In this document: piece after piece, positions 7,833 through 14,617 of the stretch
Numbering within the stretch: the stretch's first letter is position 1
Layout of the letters: each line of letters starts with the position of its first letter
NCBI RefSeq assembly: GCF_001280005.1
Contig: NZ_LGDW01000019.1
Coordinates: 1-25,540 of the forward strand
Source: Streptomyces sp. NRRL WC-3618
GTDB lineage: Bacteria > Actinomycetota > Actinomycetes > Streptomycetales > Streptomycetaceae
Direction: 5' to 3'
DNA length: 25,540 nucleotides
Translations under genes and position numbers: made by a program
Notes under the pieces: generated by a model
What the model was told of the DNA's origin: nothing
Databases searched by the model: none
The model's input: only the letters and a program-made list of their open reading frames with translations

Positions 7833-9257
7833 ATGAGCGATTCAGCCACAGCGGCTCCCGAGACTCCCCCCGCGCAGTCTCCGTCCCTCCAGGCTCTCTC
7901 CACCGAGCCCGCCTTCCTTCCCGGAGGCCGACGGCGTCACCGCAAGTCGAAGCCGTTCGGGCCGGGCGCCCGCCGCGCCCTCGTCCTGGCCATGGCCTTC
8001 CCGGTCGCCTCGGCGGCGCTGGCCGGCCCCTCGGCCTTCGCCGCCGACGGGAGCCCCCTCAAGGCGACCCCCGACTCGGCACCGGACACGGCCGCCGACA
8101 CGGACCCCGGCGACCAGCAGCTGATCACCAACCTCACCAAGCGCATCGTCGACGCCCGACTCGGCAACAACGTGAGCGGTGTGGTGCTGGACGCGAAGAC
8201 GGACCGCCCCCTGTGGGGCCACAACGCCTCCACCGCCCTGATGCCGGCGTCCAACACCAAGCTCGCCACCGCGACCGCCGCCCTCACGGTGCTCGGCCCC
8301 GACCACCGGTTCACCACCAAGGTCAGCTACGGCAACGGCACCCTCACCCTCATCGGCGGCGGCGACCGCCTGCTGACCAGCGCGGACCTCGATGCGATGG
8401 CCACGGACGCGGTGGCCGGGCTGAAGGCCGCGGGCCTGACCACCGTGAAGGTCCGGGTCGACGACAGCCTCTTCCCCGAACCGACGCTCGCCAACGGCTG
8501 GAACGACGGCTACTACCCCGACTCCGTCGCCCCGGTCCGCGCCCTCGTCGTCGACGGACACGGCGTCACGGACACCTCGATCGACGCCGGACAGGTCTTC
8601 GCCGGCAAGCTCGCCGCCGCCGGCATCACCGTGGACGGCGCCGTAGCCCGCGCGCAGGCGAGTTCCACCGACGTACCGGTGGCCCAGCACCAGTCCCCGA
8701 AGCTGGCGGACACCGTGCACCAGATGCTCAAGGTCAGCGACAACAACACCGCCGAGACCCTGCTGCGGATGACGGCCCTGGGCGCCGGCCACTCGGCCAC
8801 CTTCGAGGACGGCGCGGCCGTGGTACGCGGTGTGCTGAGCGACACGTACGGCATCTCCCTCGACAACGTCGAGATCCACGACGGCAGCGGCCTCTCCCGC
8901 GCCAACCGGATCCCGGCCACCACACTCGCCGAGATCCTCGACCGTGCGACCGAGTCGCGGTACGAGAGCGTCCTCGGCCCGATCGTCGACGGCCTTCCGG
9001 TCGCCGGCGAGGCCGGCGGCACGCTCGCCCCGGAGTGGGGCCGCTTCGACGACCCGAACTCCTCGTGCGCGGTCGGAAAGGTCAGGGCGAAGACCGGCAC
9101 GCTCACCGGTGCCATCGCCCTCAGCGGTCTGACGAAGGGCACGGACGGCAACTGGAAGATCTTCTCCTTCGTGGAGAACGGCTCCACCGCCGACGCCAAC
9201 TCCATCAAGGACGCGATGGACGGCCTCGCCGCGACAGTGAACGGCTGCTGGGCCTGA
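7833..9257 (+). CDS. dacB: D-alanyl-D-alanine carboxypeptidase/endopeptidase (PBP4 type, family S13)
   Basis: It cleaves D-Ala-D-Ala peptides or cross-links of peptidoglycan outside the cell. From ATG 7833 the product is 474 residues; a GTG at 7767 would extend it, but has no ribosome-binding site and lies beside the repeats. An Arg/Lys-rich stretch (33-48) precedes a hydrophobic core and a likely signal-peptidase site SAFA-ADG after residue 70. The three penicillin-binding motifs are present: S140-N-T-K143, S302-D-N304 and K420-T-G422. The large insertion between the first two motifs is typical of class C PBPs. It is monocistronic or loosely linked to galK, and is followed by a hairpin terminator. 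Confidence 0.93.
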   Translation: MSDSATAAPETPPAQSPSLQALSTEPAFLPGGRRRHRKSKPFGPGARRALVLAMAFPVASAALAGPSAFAADGSPLKATPDSAPDTAADTDPGDQQLITNLTKRIVDARLGNNVSGVVLDAKTDRPLWGHNASTALMPASNTKLATATAALTVLGPDHRFTTKVSYGNGTLTLIGGGDRLLTSADLDAMATDAVAGLKAAGLTTVKVRVDDSLFPEPTLANGWNDGYYPDSVAPVRALVVDGHGVTDTSIDAGQVFAGKLAAAGITVDGAVARAQASSTDVPVAQHQSPKLADTVHQMLKVSDNNTAETLLRMTALGAGHSATFEDGAAVVRGVLSDTYGISLDNVEIHDGSGLSRANRIPATTLAEILDRATESRYESVLGPIVDGLPVAGEAGGTLAPEWGRFDDPNSSCAVGKVRAKTGTLTGAIALSGLTKGTDGNWKIFSFVENGSTADANSIKDAMDGLAATVNGCWA

Positions 9258-9292
9258 CCGGCTTCGTCCCGGCGTGAACCCGGGCCGATCGA

Positions 9293-9326
9293 GCAGCCGC
9301 AGCCGGCTTCCGTCGGCGGCGGCTGC
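9293..9326 (+). terminator. Terminator after dacB
   Basis: GCAGCCGCAGCCG (9293-9305) pairs with CGGCGGCGGCTGC (9314-9326) with one mismatch and an 8-nt loop, 35 bp past the dacB stop. It has no T tract. Confidence 0.75.
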
Positions 9327-9434
9327 TGCGGAAAGGTTCTTCCCGATCAACGCGTCACCCTTTGTGATGACGCCACCGGATTGCGGCCGTTACCGTGAGG
9401 GGGCAGGCCGAGCATTCCGTCCATGGGAGGAATC

Positions 9435-10049
9435 ATGACCGCCGAGCCCGTCGCCGAGCCGACCGCTGAGCCCGGCTGCCGCTGGCCGGTGCCGCCCCAG
9501 GACGGGTACACCGTGGACGACCTGTTCACGCTGCCCGACCTCCCGCCGCACACCGAGCTGATCGACGGGAGCCTGGTTTTTGCGAGTCCGCAGCGGGATT
9601 TTCACAGCACGATGATCGACCTTCTGGTGACCGGCCTGCGCCGTACGGTCCCCAAGGAGCTGAAGGTCCGCCGAGAGATGACCGTCGTCCTGGACCGCCG
9701 TAACGGGCCTGAGGCCGATGTCAGCGTCGTCCGCGCGGGCGCTGTCACCGGACCGGATCTCACCCGGTTCGAAGCCAAGGACGTCCTGCTCGCCGTAGAA
9801 GTCGTCTCCCCCGACTCAGAGGCCCGCGACCGTGACGCCAAGCCCCGTAAGTACGCCGCTGCGGGCATCCCGTACTTCTGGCTCGTGGAGATGGCCGACC
9901 CCAACCAGCACCCGGTCGTCCGTGCCTACGAGATCGACCCCGTGAACAAGACGTACGCCCTCACCGGCATCCACCACGACTACCTGAAGCTCACCGTGCC
10001 CTACGACATCGACGTCGACATCACCTTGGACGCGCTCAAGGAACTCTGA
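9435..10049 (+). CDS. Uma2-family (DUF820) restriction-endonuclease-fold protein
   Basis: The 204-residue product starts at ATG 9435, with GGAGGA 6-11 bp upstream; an ATG at 9423 is part of that leader. The protein has the Uma2 pattern: Y25-TVDDL, E41-LIDG, the PEADVSVV strand (D95), then EVVSPDSEARDRDAKPRKYAAAGIPYFWLVE (122-152). This pattern matches a PD-(D/E)xK nuclease fold with E122 and a downstream Lys as candidate active-site residues. Such genes occur in many copies in Streptomyces and cyanobacteria, often as single orphan genes, and their function is not established. It converges with the GNAT gene, with 10 bp between stops. It could be a degenerate nuclease rather than an active one. 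Confidence 0.85.
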   Translation: MTAEPVAEPTAEPGCRWPVPPQDGYTVDDLFTLPDLPPHTELIDGSLVFASPQRDFHSTMIDLLVTGLRRTVPKELKVRREMTVVLDRRNGPEADVSVVRAGAVTGPDLTRFEAKDVLLAVEVVSPDSEARDRDAKPRKYAAAGIPYFWLVEMADPNQHPVVRAYEIDPVNKTYALTGIHHDYLKLTVPYDIDVDITLDALKEL

Positions 10050-10059
10050 GCCCCGGCCC

Positions 10060-10524
10060 TCAGATCCCGGGCGCCAGCCGCTTCGTCAGCGTGTACTCCG
10101 TGACCCCCGGTGGATAGTCCGGGATCGCGCACACCACCTCGTACCCCTGTTTCCGGTAGAAGTCCGGTGCCTGGAAGTCCCATGTCTCCAGGCGTACGTT
10201 CGTGCACGCGCGCTCCTCGCGTGCCACGCGCTCCGCTTCCACGAGGAGGCGGGAGCCCAGGCGCTTGCCGCGGTGCGGAGTGTCGACCCAGAGGTACGTC
10301 ACATGCAGCCAGGTCGTCCAGGTGTGGCCCACCAGGCCGCCGGCCAGGCCTCCGTTCTCGTCCAACACCCATACGTGGAGCGGGAGTTCACGCTCCGCCG
10401 GGGTTCCGCGCAGGGCCCGCAGGACAGGCGAGGCCGCCGTGTTCGCGTCGTGCAACCGCGCGCGGAGCACGGAGAGCCATTCCCTGTCGACTTCTGTCTC
10501 CATACGAAACATGCGGCACACCAT
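10060..10524 (-). CDS. GNAT-family N-acetyltransferase
   Basis: The fold is seen in VWVLDENGGLAGGLVGHTWTTWLHVTYLWVDTPHRGKRLGSRLLVEAE, with the acetyl-CoA loop HRGKRLGSRLL (Q/RxxGxG/A pattern), and the later strand ACTNVRLETWDFQAPDFYRKQGYEVV typical of GNAT C-terminal halves. It should transfer acetyl from acetyl-CoA to an amine; the substrate is unknown. The start is uncertain: in-frame ATGs lie at 10524, 10512 and 10503 and a TTG at 10539, none with a clear ribosome-binding site. I use 10524 (154 residues), although METEVDREW from 10503 is also plausible. It converges with the Uma2 gene and diverges from a response regulator about 300 bp away. Confidence 0.8.
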   Translation of the reverse strand: MVCRMFRMETEVDREWLSVLRARLHDANTAASPVLRALRGTPAERELPLHVWVLDENGGLAGGLVGHTWTTWLHVTYLWVDTPHRGKRLGSRLLVEAERVAREERACTNVRLETWDFQAPDFYRKQGYEVVCAIPDYPPGVTEYTLTKRLAPGI

Positions 10525-10581
10525 AAGCGCGCCGGCCAATCAGTTCTGCGAATTACCTTCCGCTCCTGCCTCCCAGCCGTA

Positions 10582-10622
10582 CCCTGATGAACAGCACCGG
10601 TGGGGGCCGGTGCTGATCAGGG
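10582..10622. promoter_or_regulatory. Long hairpin in GNAT / response-regulator divergent region
   Basis: CCCTGAT (10582-10588) and CAGCACCGG (10592-10600) pair with CCGGTGCTG (10607-10615) and ATCAGGG (10616-10622). This makes 16 pairs with a 3-nt bulge and a 6-nt loop. It lies upstream of both flanking genes, so it does not terminate either one. It could end an unannotated small RNA or be part of a leader. The rest of 10525-10784 shows no credible ORF. Confidence 0.55.
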
Positions 10623-10784
10623 GGCGAGACAGCCGGGTACGACGCCCGGAGCGGGGTAGCAGTCATCGCACGGCGGCGGCCGTGCGTCAGTGACTGCGGC
10701 AGCCCCGTCCCAGGCCGGCAACAGCAGCCGGGGACTGCTCCGGGCGTCGTGTCCGCACGAGCTGTCCCCTCGACGATTGGGTGT

Positions 10785-10808
10785 CCCCAGCTCCTGAGGA
10801 GCTCGGGG
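10785..10808 (+). promoter_or_regulatory. Hairpin overlapping ribosome-binding site of response regulator
   Basis: CCCCAGCTCC (10785-10794) pairs with GGAGCTCGGGG (10798-10808), with one bulged C and a TGA loop. The GGGG at 10805-10808 is the first part of the GGGGAAGGGGG tract that serves as Shine-Dalgarno for the GTG at 10821. The structure could therefore partly mask translation initiation. Confidence 0.45.
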
Positions 10809-10820
10809 AAGGGGGTTTCA

Positions 10821-11594
10821 GTGGTTCGCATCCGAGTCCTGGTCGTCGACGACCACCGCATCTTCGCCGAGTCTCTCGCCGCCGCACTGGCCGCCGAGCC
10901 GGACGTCGACGTCTCCGCCGCAGGCAGCGGTCCCGCCGCGCTGCGCGCTCTGGAGCGCGCGGTGGCCGAGGGCCGCCGGTTCGACGTCCTGCTCGTCGAC
11001 TCCGACCTGGGCGGCAACGTGCCCGGAGCGCGCCCGGCGGTGCCCGTGCAGGAGGGCAACGAGGAAGGGCTGGTCGACGGCATCTCGCTGGTCGCGGGCG
11101 TCCGTGCGGGGCATCCGCACGTCCGGACCGTCGTCCTCGCCGAGAAGGACGACCCCCGAAGGGCCGCGCTGGCCCTCCAGGCGGGCGCCTCCGGATGGGT
11201 CGCCAAGGACTGCTCGCTGTCCCGGCTGCTCACCGTCATCCGGGGCGTGCTGCGCGACGAGACGCATCTGCCGCCCGCCCTGCTCACCGGCGTACTGCGC
11301 GAGTTGACCGCCGCCCGCAAGCACCGCACCGAGAGCGAGCGGCTCGTCGAGTCGCTGACGCCCAGGGAGCGGGAAGTGCTGCGCTGCATGGTCGCCGGGC
11401 TGGGCCGGAAAGCTGTCGCCGAACGGCTGTTCCTCTCCCCGCACACCGTGCGCACGCACATGCAGAACGTGCTGGGCAAACTCGGCGTCCACTCCACCCT
11501 CGCCGCCGTCGCCCTGGCCCGCCGGGCCGGCGTCGGCCCCGCCGACCTGGGACACGGTGGGCGGATCACGGTGGAGGAGAGCAGCAGCGCCTGA
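10821..11594 (+). CDS. LuxR/NarL-type response regulator with receiver insertion
   Basis: GTG 10821 follows GGGGAAGGGGG and gives 257 residues beginning MVRIRVLVVDDHR; an in-frame upstream ATG at 10749 has no ribosome-binding site. The receiver domain (4-140) keeps acidic D10/D11, the phospho-acceptor D60 (VLLVD) and K129 (GWVAK), but has Ala107 where Thr or Ser is usual. About 20-25 extra residues (64-87, GGNVPGARPAVPVQEGNEEG region) follow D60, lengthening the loop next to the phosphorylation site. The LuxR HTH lies at 178-236 (LTPREREVL... SPHTVRTHMQNVLGKLGV). No kinase is adjacent, so it is an orphan regulator. It is a distant paralogue of the regulator at 3582-4280. Targets are unknown. 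Confidence 0.88.
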   Translation: MVRIRVLVVDDHRIFAESLAAALAAEPDVDVSAAGSGPAALRALERAVAEGRRFDVLLVDSDLGGNVPGARPAVPVQEGNEEGLVDGISLVAGVRAGHPHVRTVVLAEKDDPRRAALALQAGASGWVAKDCSLSRLLTVIRGVLRDETHLPPALLTGVLRELTAARKHRTESERLVESLTPREREVLRCMVAGLGRKAVAERLFLSPHTVRTHMQNVLGKLGVHSTLAAVALARRAGVGPADLGHGGRITVEESSSA

Positions 11595-11620
11595 CCGGCC
11601 GGCGGCACACCCCCGGGCGG

Positions 11621-12118
11621 TCAGCCGGGTATGTTGTCGAACGGCGCCGTCAACTGGCGTAGCAGCGCGGCCAGTTCGCTCCGCTGAGCGTGCGACAGCT
11701 CGGCCAGGATCGCGCGCTCCTGGTCCAGCAGCCCCGCCAGTGCCTGATCCGCCCTGTCCTGGCCCTCCGTCGTGAGGCGGACGAGCACCCCTCGCCGGTC
11801 GGTGGGGTCGGGGAGGCGCTCCACCAGACCCTTCTTCGTCAGCCGGTCGATGCGGTTCGTCATCGTGCCGGAGGTGACCAGGGTCTGGGTGAGGAGCTGT
11901 CCGGGGGAGAGCTGATACGGGTCTCCGGCGCGCCGCAGCGCGGTCAGGACGTCGAACTCCCAGGGCTCCAGCGCGTGCTCGGCGAACGCCAGCCTGCGCG
12001 CACGATCCAGGTGCCGGGCGAGCCTGCTGACCCGGCTGAGCACTTCGAGTGGTTCCACGTCGAGGTCCGGGCGCTCCCGGCGCCACGCAGCGACCAGCCG
12101 ATCGACCTCGTCCTCCAT
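11621..12118 (-). CDS. tamR: MarR-family regulator TamR
   Basis: The 165-residue product begins at ATG 12118 (MEDEVDRLVAAW). It has a winged helix-turn-helix at about 55-115 (LSPGQLLTQTLVTSGTMTNRIDRLTKKGLVERLPDPTDRRG, including the DRRG wing) and helical dimerisation ends. It is divergent from tam, the layout of the S. coelicolor TamR/Tam pair, in which TamR represses tam and other citric-acid-cycle genes and is released by trans-aconitate and related acids. There is no Shine-Dalgarno; on this strand TACACT (12131-12126) ends 7 bases before the ATG, so the mRNA may be leaderless. It converges with the upstream response regulator. The name rests on synteny and family and is not tested here. 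Confidence 0.88.
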   Translation of the reverse strand: MEDEVDRLVAAWRRERPDLDVEPLEVLSRVSRLARHLDRARRLAFAEHALEPWEFDVLTALRRAGDPYQLSPGQLLTQTLVTSGTMTNRIDRLTKKGLVERLPDPTDRRGVLVRLTTEGQDRADQALAGLLDQERAILAELSHAQRSELAALLRQLTAPFDNIPG

Positions 12119-12151
12119 AGCGATCAGTGTAGTGGTTGTGTCGATATGGAG

Positions 12152-12185
12152 TCTCTTGATGTCAAGTCTCTTGACGTCGAGATAT
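12152..12185. promoter_or_regulatory. TamR operator: two tandem palindromes between tamR and tam
   Basis: Two 15-bp near-identical units (TCTCTTGATGTCAAG at 12152 and TCTCTTGACGTCGAG at 12167) each contain a palindrome. The first, CTTGATGTCAAG (12155-12166), has perfect 5-bp arms. The second, TCTTGACGTCGAGA (12169-12182), has one mismatch per arm. Their centres are 15 bp apart. MarR proteins bind such TTGA-N2-TCAA sites, so the position fits dual control of both divergent genes. Confidence 0.82.
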
Positions 12186-12207
12186 ATTTGGCGGGAAGGT
12201 AGTCCGT

Positions 12208-13047
12208 ATGACCACACCCACCTGGGACCCCGCCCAGTACCTCCGTCACGCCGACCACCGCGCCCGCCCCTTCACCGACCTCCTCGCCCGCGTCCCCGAC
12301 CTCCCCGCCAAGCACACCGCGAGGCCTGCCCGCATCGCCGACCTCGGCTGCGGCCCCGGCAACGTCACCGCCGTACTCGCCGACCGTTGGCCCACCGCGC
12401 ACATCACCGGGTACGACAACTCCGCACCCATGCTGGAACAGGCGGCCCGGTACGCGGGCCCCACGGCGGGCGGCGGACGCCTCGACTTCGCCCACGCGGA
12501 CGCCTCGCGGTGGACGCCCTCCGAGACGTACGACCTGATCGTGTCCAACGCCGCCCTCCACTGGGTCGAGGGGCACCTCGACGCGTTCCCGGCCTGGCTG
12601 GACGCCGTCGCCCCCGGCGGGACCTTCGCCTTCCAGGTGCCCAACAACATCGACGCGCCCCTGCACGCCCTGATGCGCGAACTGGGCACCGGCGCCCGCT
12701 GGCGGAGCCGCCTCGGCGAGGTGCTGCGCCGCGAGGACTCCGTCCACCCGCCCCTCGTCTACCTGGACCGTCTCGCCCGGCTCGGCTGCGAGACGGACGT
12801 GTGGGAGACGACGTATCTCCACGTCCTGCAAGGGGAGGACCCGGTGCTGGACTGGGTCAAGGGAACCGGCCTGCGGCCCGTGCTCACCGCCCTGGCGGAC
12901 GACCCGGAGGCTCGGGACGCGTTCGTCACCGAGTACCGCGACCTGCTGCGCGCGGTGTATCCGACGGAGGAGTACGGCACGGTGCTGCCGTTTCAGCGGC
13001 TGTTCGCGGTGGCCCGGAAGGGCGGGGGACAGGGGGCGGGACGGTGA
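12208..13047 (+). CDS. tam: Trans-aconitate 2-methyltransferase
   Basis: Tam methylates trans-aconitate, a toxic isomer of cis-aconitate that inhibits aconitase, using S-adenosylmethionine. The 279-residue product begins at ATG 12208, with GGGAAGG about 9 bp upstream. The class I methyltransferase core shows motif I at 42-51 (RIADLGCGPG), the acidic D70 after strand 2 (ITGYD), SNAALHWVEG (113-122) and PGGTFAFQVPNN. The N-terminus WDPAQYLRHADHRARPF is characteristic of the Tam family. The promoter region is the tandem operator shared with tamR. Its TGA stop overlaps the GTG start of the next gene, so the VOC protein is probably translated from the same mRNA. Confidence 0.92.
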   Translation: MTTPTWDPAQYLRHADHRARPFTDLLARVPDLPAKHTARPARIADLGCGPGNVTAVLADRWPTAHITGYDNSAPMLEQAARYAGPTAGGGRLDFAHADASRWTPSETYDLIVSNAALHWVEGHLDAFPAWLDAVAPGGTFAFQVPNNIDAPLHALMRELGTGARWRSRLGEVLRREDSVHPPLVYLDRLARLGCETDVWETTYLHVLQGEDPVLDWVKGTGLRPVLTALADDPEARDAFVTEYRDLLRAVYPTEEYGTVLPFQRLFAVARKGGGQGAGR

Positions 13048-13424
13048 TCGTCGCCGTCGACCATGTGCAGTTGGCCGCGCCGCCCGGGGCGGAGGGCGAG
13101 CTGCGCGCGTACTACGTCGGCGTCCTCGGCATGACCGAGGTCCCGAAGCCGCCGGCACTGGCCGCCCGGGGCGGGTGCTGGTTCCGGGCGGGGACCGCGC
13201 AACTCCATCTGGGGGTGGAGACCGGATTTCGGGCCGCCAGAAAGGCCCACCCCGGGCTGCGGGTCACTGGCATCGAGGCGTACGCGGCCCGGCTGGAGGC
13301 CGGTGGGGTGCGGGTGACCTGGGACGACGGCCTGCCAGGTCACCGGCGTTTCTACGCCCTGGACCCCGTGGGCAACCGGCTGGAGTTCCTGGAGCCGCTC
13401 AGGATGTCCGGCCCAGGTGGGTGA
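13044..13424 (+). CDS. VOC superfamily (glyoxalase/dioxygenase fold) protein
   Basis: The 126-residue product starts at GTG 13044, overlapping the tam stop by 4 bases (GTGA), with a G-rich ribosome-binding region (GGGGGCGGGA) inside tam. It has two half-modules of the VOC fold: VDHVQLAAPPGAEGELRAYYVGVLGM (5-30), the strand AQLHLGVE, and the closing GHRRFYALDPVGNRLEFLEP (99-118). H7, H55 and E115 are at typical metal-ligand positions. Substrate is unknown. Translational coupling to tam suggests TamR control and a role in detoxification or related metabolism, which is inference. Its 3' end overlaps the convergent toxin gene by 26 bp. Confidence 0.85.
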   Translation: MIVAVDHVQLAAPPGAEGELRAYYVGVLGMTEVPKPPALAARGGCWFRAGTAQLHLGVETGFRAARKAHPGLRVTGIEAYAARLEAGGVRVTWDDGLPGHRRFYALDPVGNRLEFLEPLRMSGPGG

Positions 13425-13647
13425 CGAGGATGTGGATCACGGCGTCGTCGATCACGTATATGACGCGGTAGGCGCCGACGCGGAGGCGCCGGATGTCCGG
13501 GCCGTACGGCGTGGTCCCTGCGGGGCGAGGGTTATGGGCCAGTTCGTCGATTGCGTTCAGGACGACGGCGAGCCCGGCTGGGTCCTCTTTCAGGAACCGT
13601 GTTGCGGCATCGAGGGCGTGAGGCTCGAAGATGATCTCGTAGGTCAC
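13399..13647 (-). CDS. RelE/ParE-superfamily toxin
   Basis: This 82-residue protein (MTYEIIFEPHALDAATRFL... DIRRLRVGAYRVIYVIDDAVIHILVTHLGRTS) has the RelE fold pattern. A conserved Arg-rich strand, RRLRVGAYRVIYVIDD, is followed by a C-terminal strand ending near VTHLGR. RelE-type members cut mRNA in the ribosome, while ParE-type members poison gyrase; the sequence alone does not decide which. The GTG start at 13647 overlaps the antitoxin stop (GTGA), so expression depends on translation of the antitoxin. The 3' end overlaps the tam-linked VOC gene on the other strand. The pattern fits a functional chromosomal toxin-antitoxin pair. Confidence 0.87.
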   Translation of the reverse strand: MTYEIIFEPHALDAATRFLKEDPAGLAVVLNAIDELAHNPRPAGTTPYGPDIRRLRVGAYRVIYVIDDAVIHILVTHLGRTS

Positions 13648-13898
13648 TGCTTTTCAAGCCCCAGTCGCCTGCGTACCTCGGCCATCGGGATTCCCTCACC
13701 CAGCGTGCCCTCGGCCTTGCGCCTCTGATATTCGGAAAGCGCCAGTGCGTCTTCGAGATCCTCTATCACCTGGGGAGAGACGAGGAGCGCGGCCACGTGC
13801 CCGTGGTCGGTGAGGGCGATGGTCTCGCGGCTGTGGGCTGCTCGGCGGACAAGGTCGCCGAGCTGGGAGCGGGCCGCGCTGATCGCAATCTCAGTCAT
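13644..13898 (-). CDS. Phd/YefM-family antitoxin
   Basis: This 84-residue protein (MTEIAISAARSQLGDLVRRAAHSRETIALTDHGHVAALLVSP...) has the Phd/YefM N-terminal DNA-binding and dimerisation fold. A charged C-terminal tail (EDALALSEYQRRKAEGTLGEG... RRRLGLEKQ) would neutralise the toxin. It is first in the pair, with a 4-base overlap to the toxin. No clear ribosome-binding site precedes ATG 13898, so it may be leaderless. A 10-bp perfect palindrome, AGATTAATCT, lies at 13916-13925, just upstream, and is a candidate autoregulatory site. The 41-bp gap to the TetR gene stop leaves little room for a full promoter, so partial read-through from the desaturase-TetR operon is possible. Confidence 0.87.
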   Translation of the reverse strand: MTEIAISAARSQLGDLVRRAAHSRETIALTDHGHVAALLVSPQVIEDLEDALALSEYQRRKAEGTLGEGIPMAEVRRRLGLEKQ

Positions 13899-13915
13899 GG
13901 CCGAACGATGTCACA

Positions 13916-13925
13916 AGATTAATCT
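13916..13925. promoter_or_regulatory. Palindrome in toxin-antitoxin promoter region
   Basis: AGATTAATCT is a perfect 10-bp palindrome in an AT-rich patch 18 bp before the antitoxin start. Phd/YefM antitoxins bind short palindromes in this position to repress their own operon. Confidence 0.5.
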
Positions 13926-13939
13926 AGAGGAACATTCAT

Positions 13940-14617
13940 TCAGCTTTTCCGGCGCCCGATCAGCCGCGGCTTCGCCTCCAGCCCGTCCAGCCCGTGCCAC
14001 GCCAGGTTCACCAGATGGGCCGCCACCTCCGCCTTGCGCGGACGGCGTACGTCCAGCCACCACTGGCCCGTCAGCGCGACCATGCCGACCAGGGCCTGGG
14101 CGTACAGCGGGGCCAGCTTGGGGTCGAAGCCGCGGCGTTTGAACTCGCGGCCCAGGATGTCCTCCACCTGGGTGGCGATGTCCGAGATCAGCGACGCGAA
14201 GGAACCCGTCGACTGCGGGATGGGGGAGTCGCGGACCAGGATGCGGAAGCCGTCCGTGTACTCCTCGATGTAGTCGAGAAGCGCGAACGCCGCCTGCTCG
14301 CACAGTTCACGCGGATGCCCCGCCGTCAGGGAACTCGTCACCATGTCCAGCAGGCGCCGCATCTCGCGGTCCACGACCACCGCGTACAGGCCCTCCTTGC
14401 CGCCGAAGTGCTCGTAGACCACGGGCTTGGAGACGCCGGCCCTGGCCGCGATCTCCTCCACCGACGTGGCCTCGAACCCCTTCGCGGCGAACAGCGTGCG
14501 GCCGATCTCCAGCAACTGGGCCCGGCGCTCGGCACCCGTCATCCGGGTGCGGCGGGGGCGCCGCGGTTTCTCATTGCTCTCAGTGCTGCTGGAGTCGGTC
14601 ACCACGCTGTCAATCAT
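13940..14617 (-). CDS. TetR-family transcriptional regulator
   Basis: The 225-residue product begins at ATG 14617, which overlaps the desaturase stop by 4 bases (ATGA). The N-terminal tail is basic (PRRPRRTRMTGAERR), followed by the TetR HTH at about 33-78 (LLEIGRTLFAAKGFEATSVEEIAARAGVSKPVVYEHFGGKEGLY). The all-helical C-terminal part would bind a ligand, plausibly an acyl-CoA or fatty acid given the partner gene. Translational coupling to the desaturase suggests it controls that operon through the palindromes at 15710-15740. The regulator being second in the operon means the two proteins change together. Ligand and targets are inferred. Confidence 0.9.
   Translation of the reverse strand: MIDSVVTDSSSTESNEKPRRPRRTRMTGAERRAQLLEIGRTLFAAKGFEATSVEEIAARAGVSKPVVYEHFGGKEGLYAVVVDREMRRLLDMVTSSLTAGHPRELCEQAAFALLDYIEEYTDGFRILVRDSPIPQSTGSFASLISDIATQVEDILGREFKRRGFDPKLAPLYAQALVGMVALTGQWWLDVRRPRKAEVAAHLVNLAWHGLDGLEAKPRLIGRRKS

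Noticed and set aside
11595..11620. Terminator in the convergent gap between the response regulator and tamR
   Set aside because: The 26-bp gap is GC-rich but holds no convincing paired arms.
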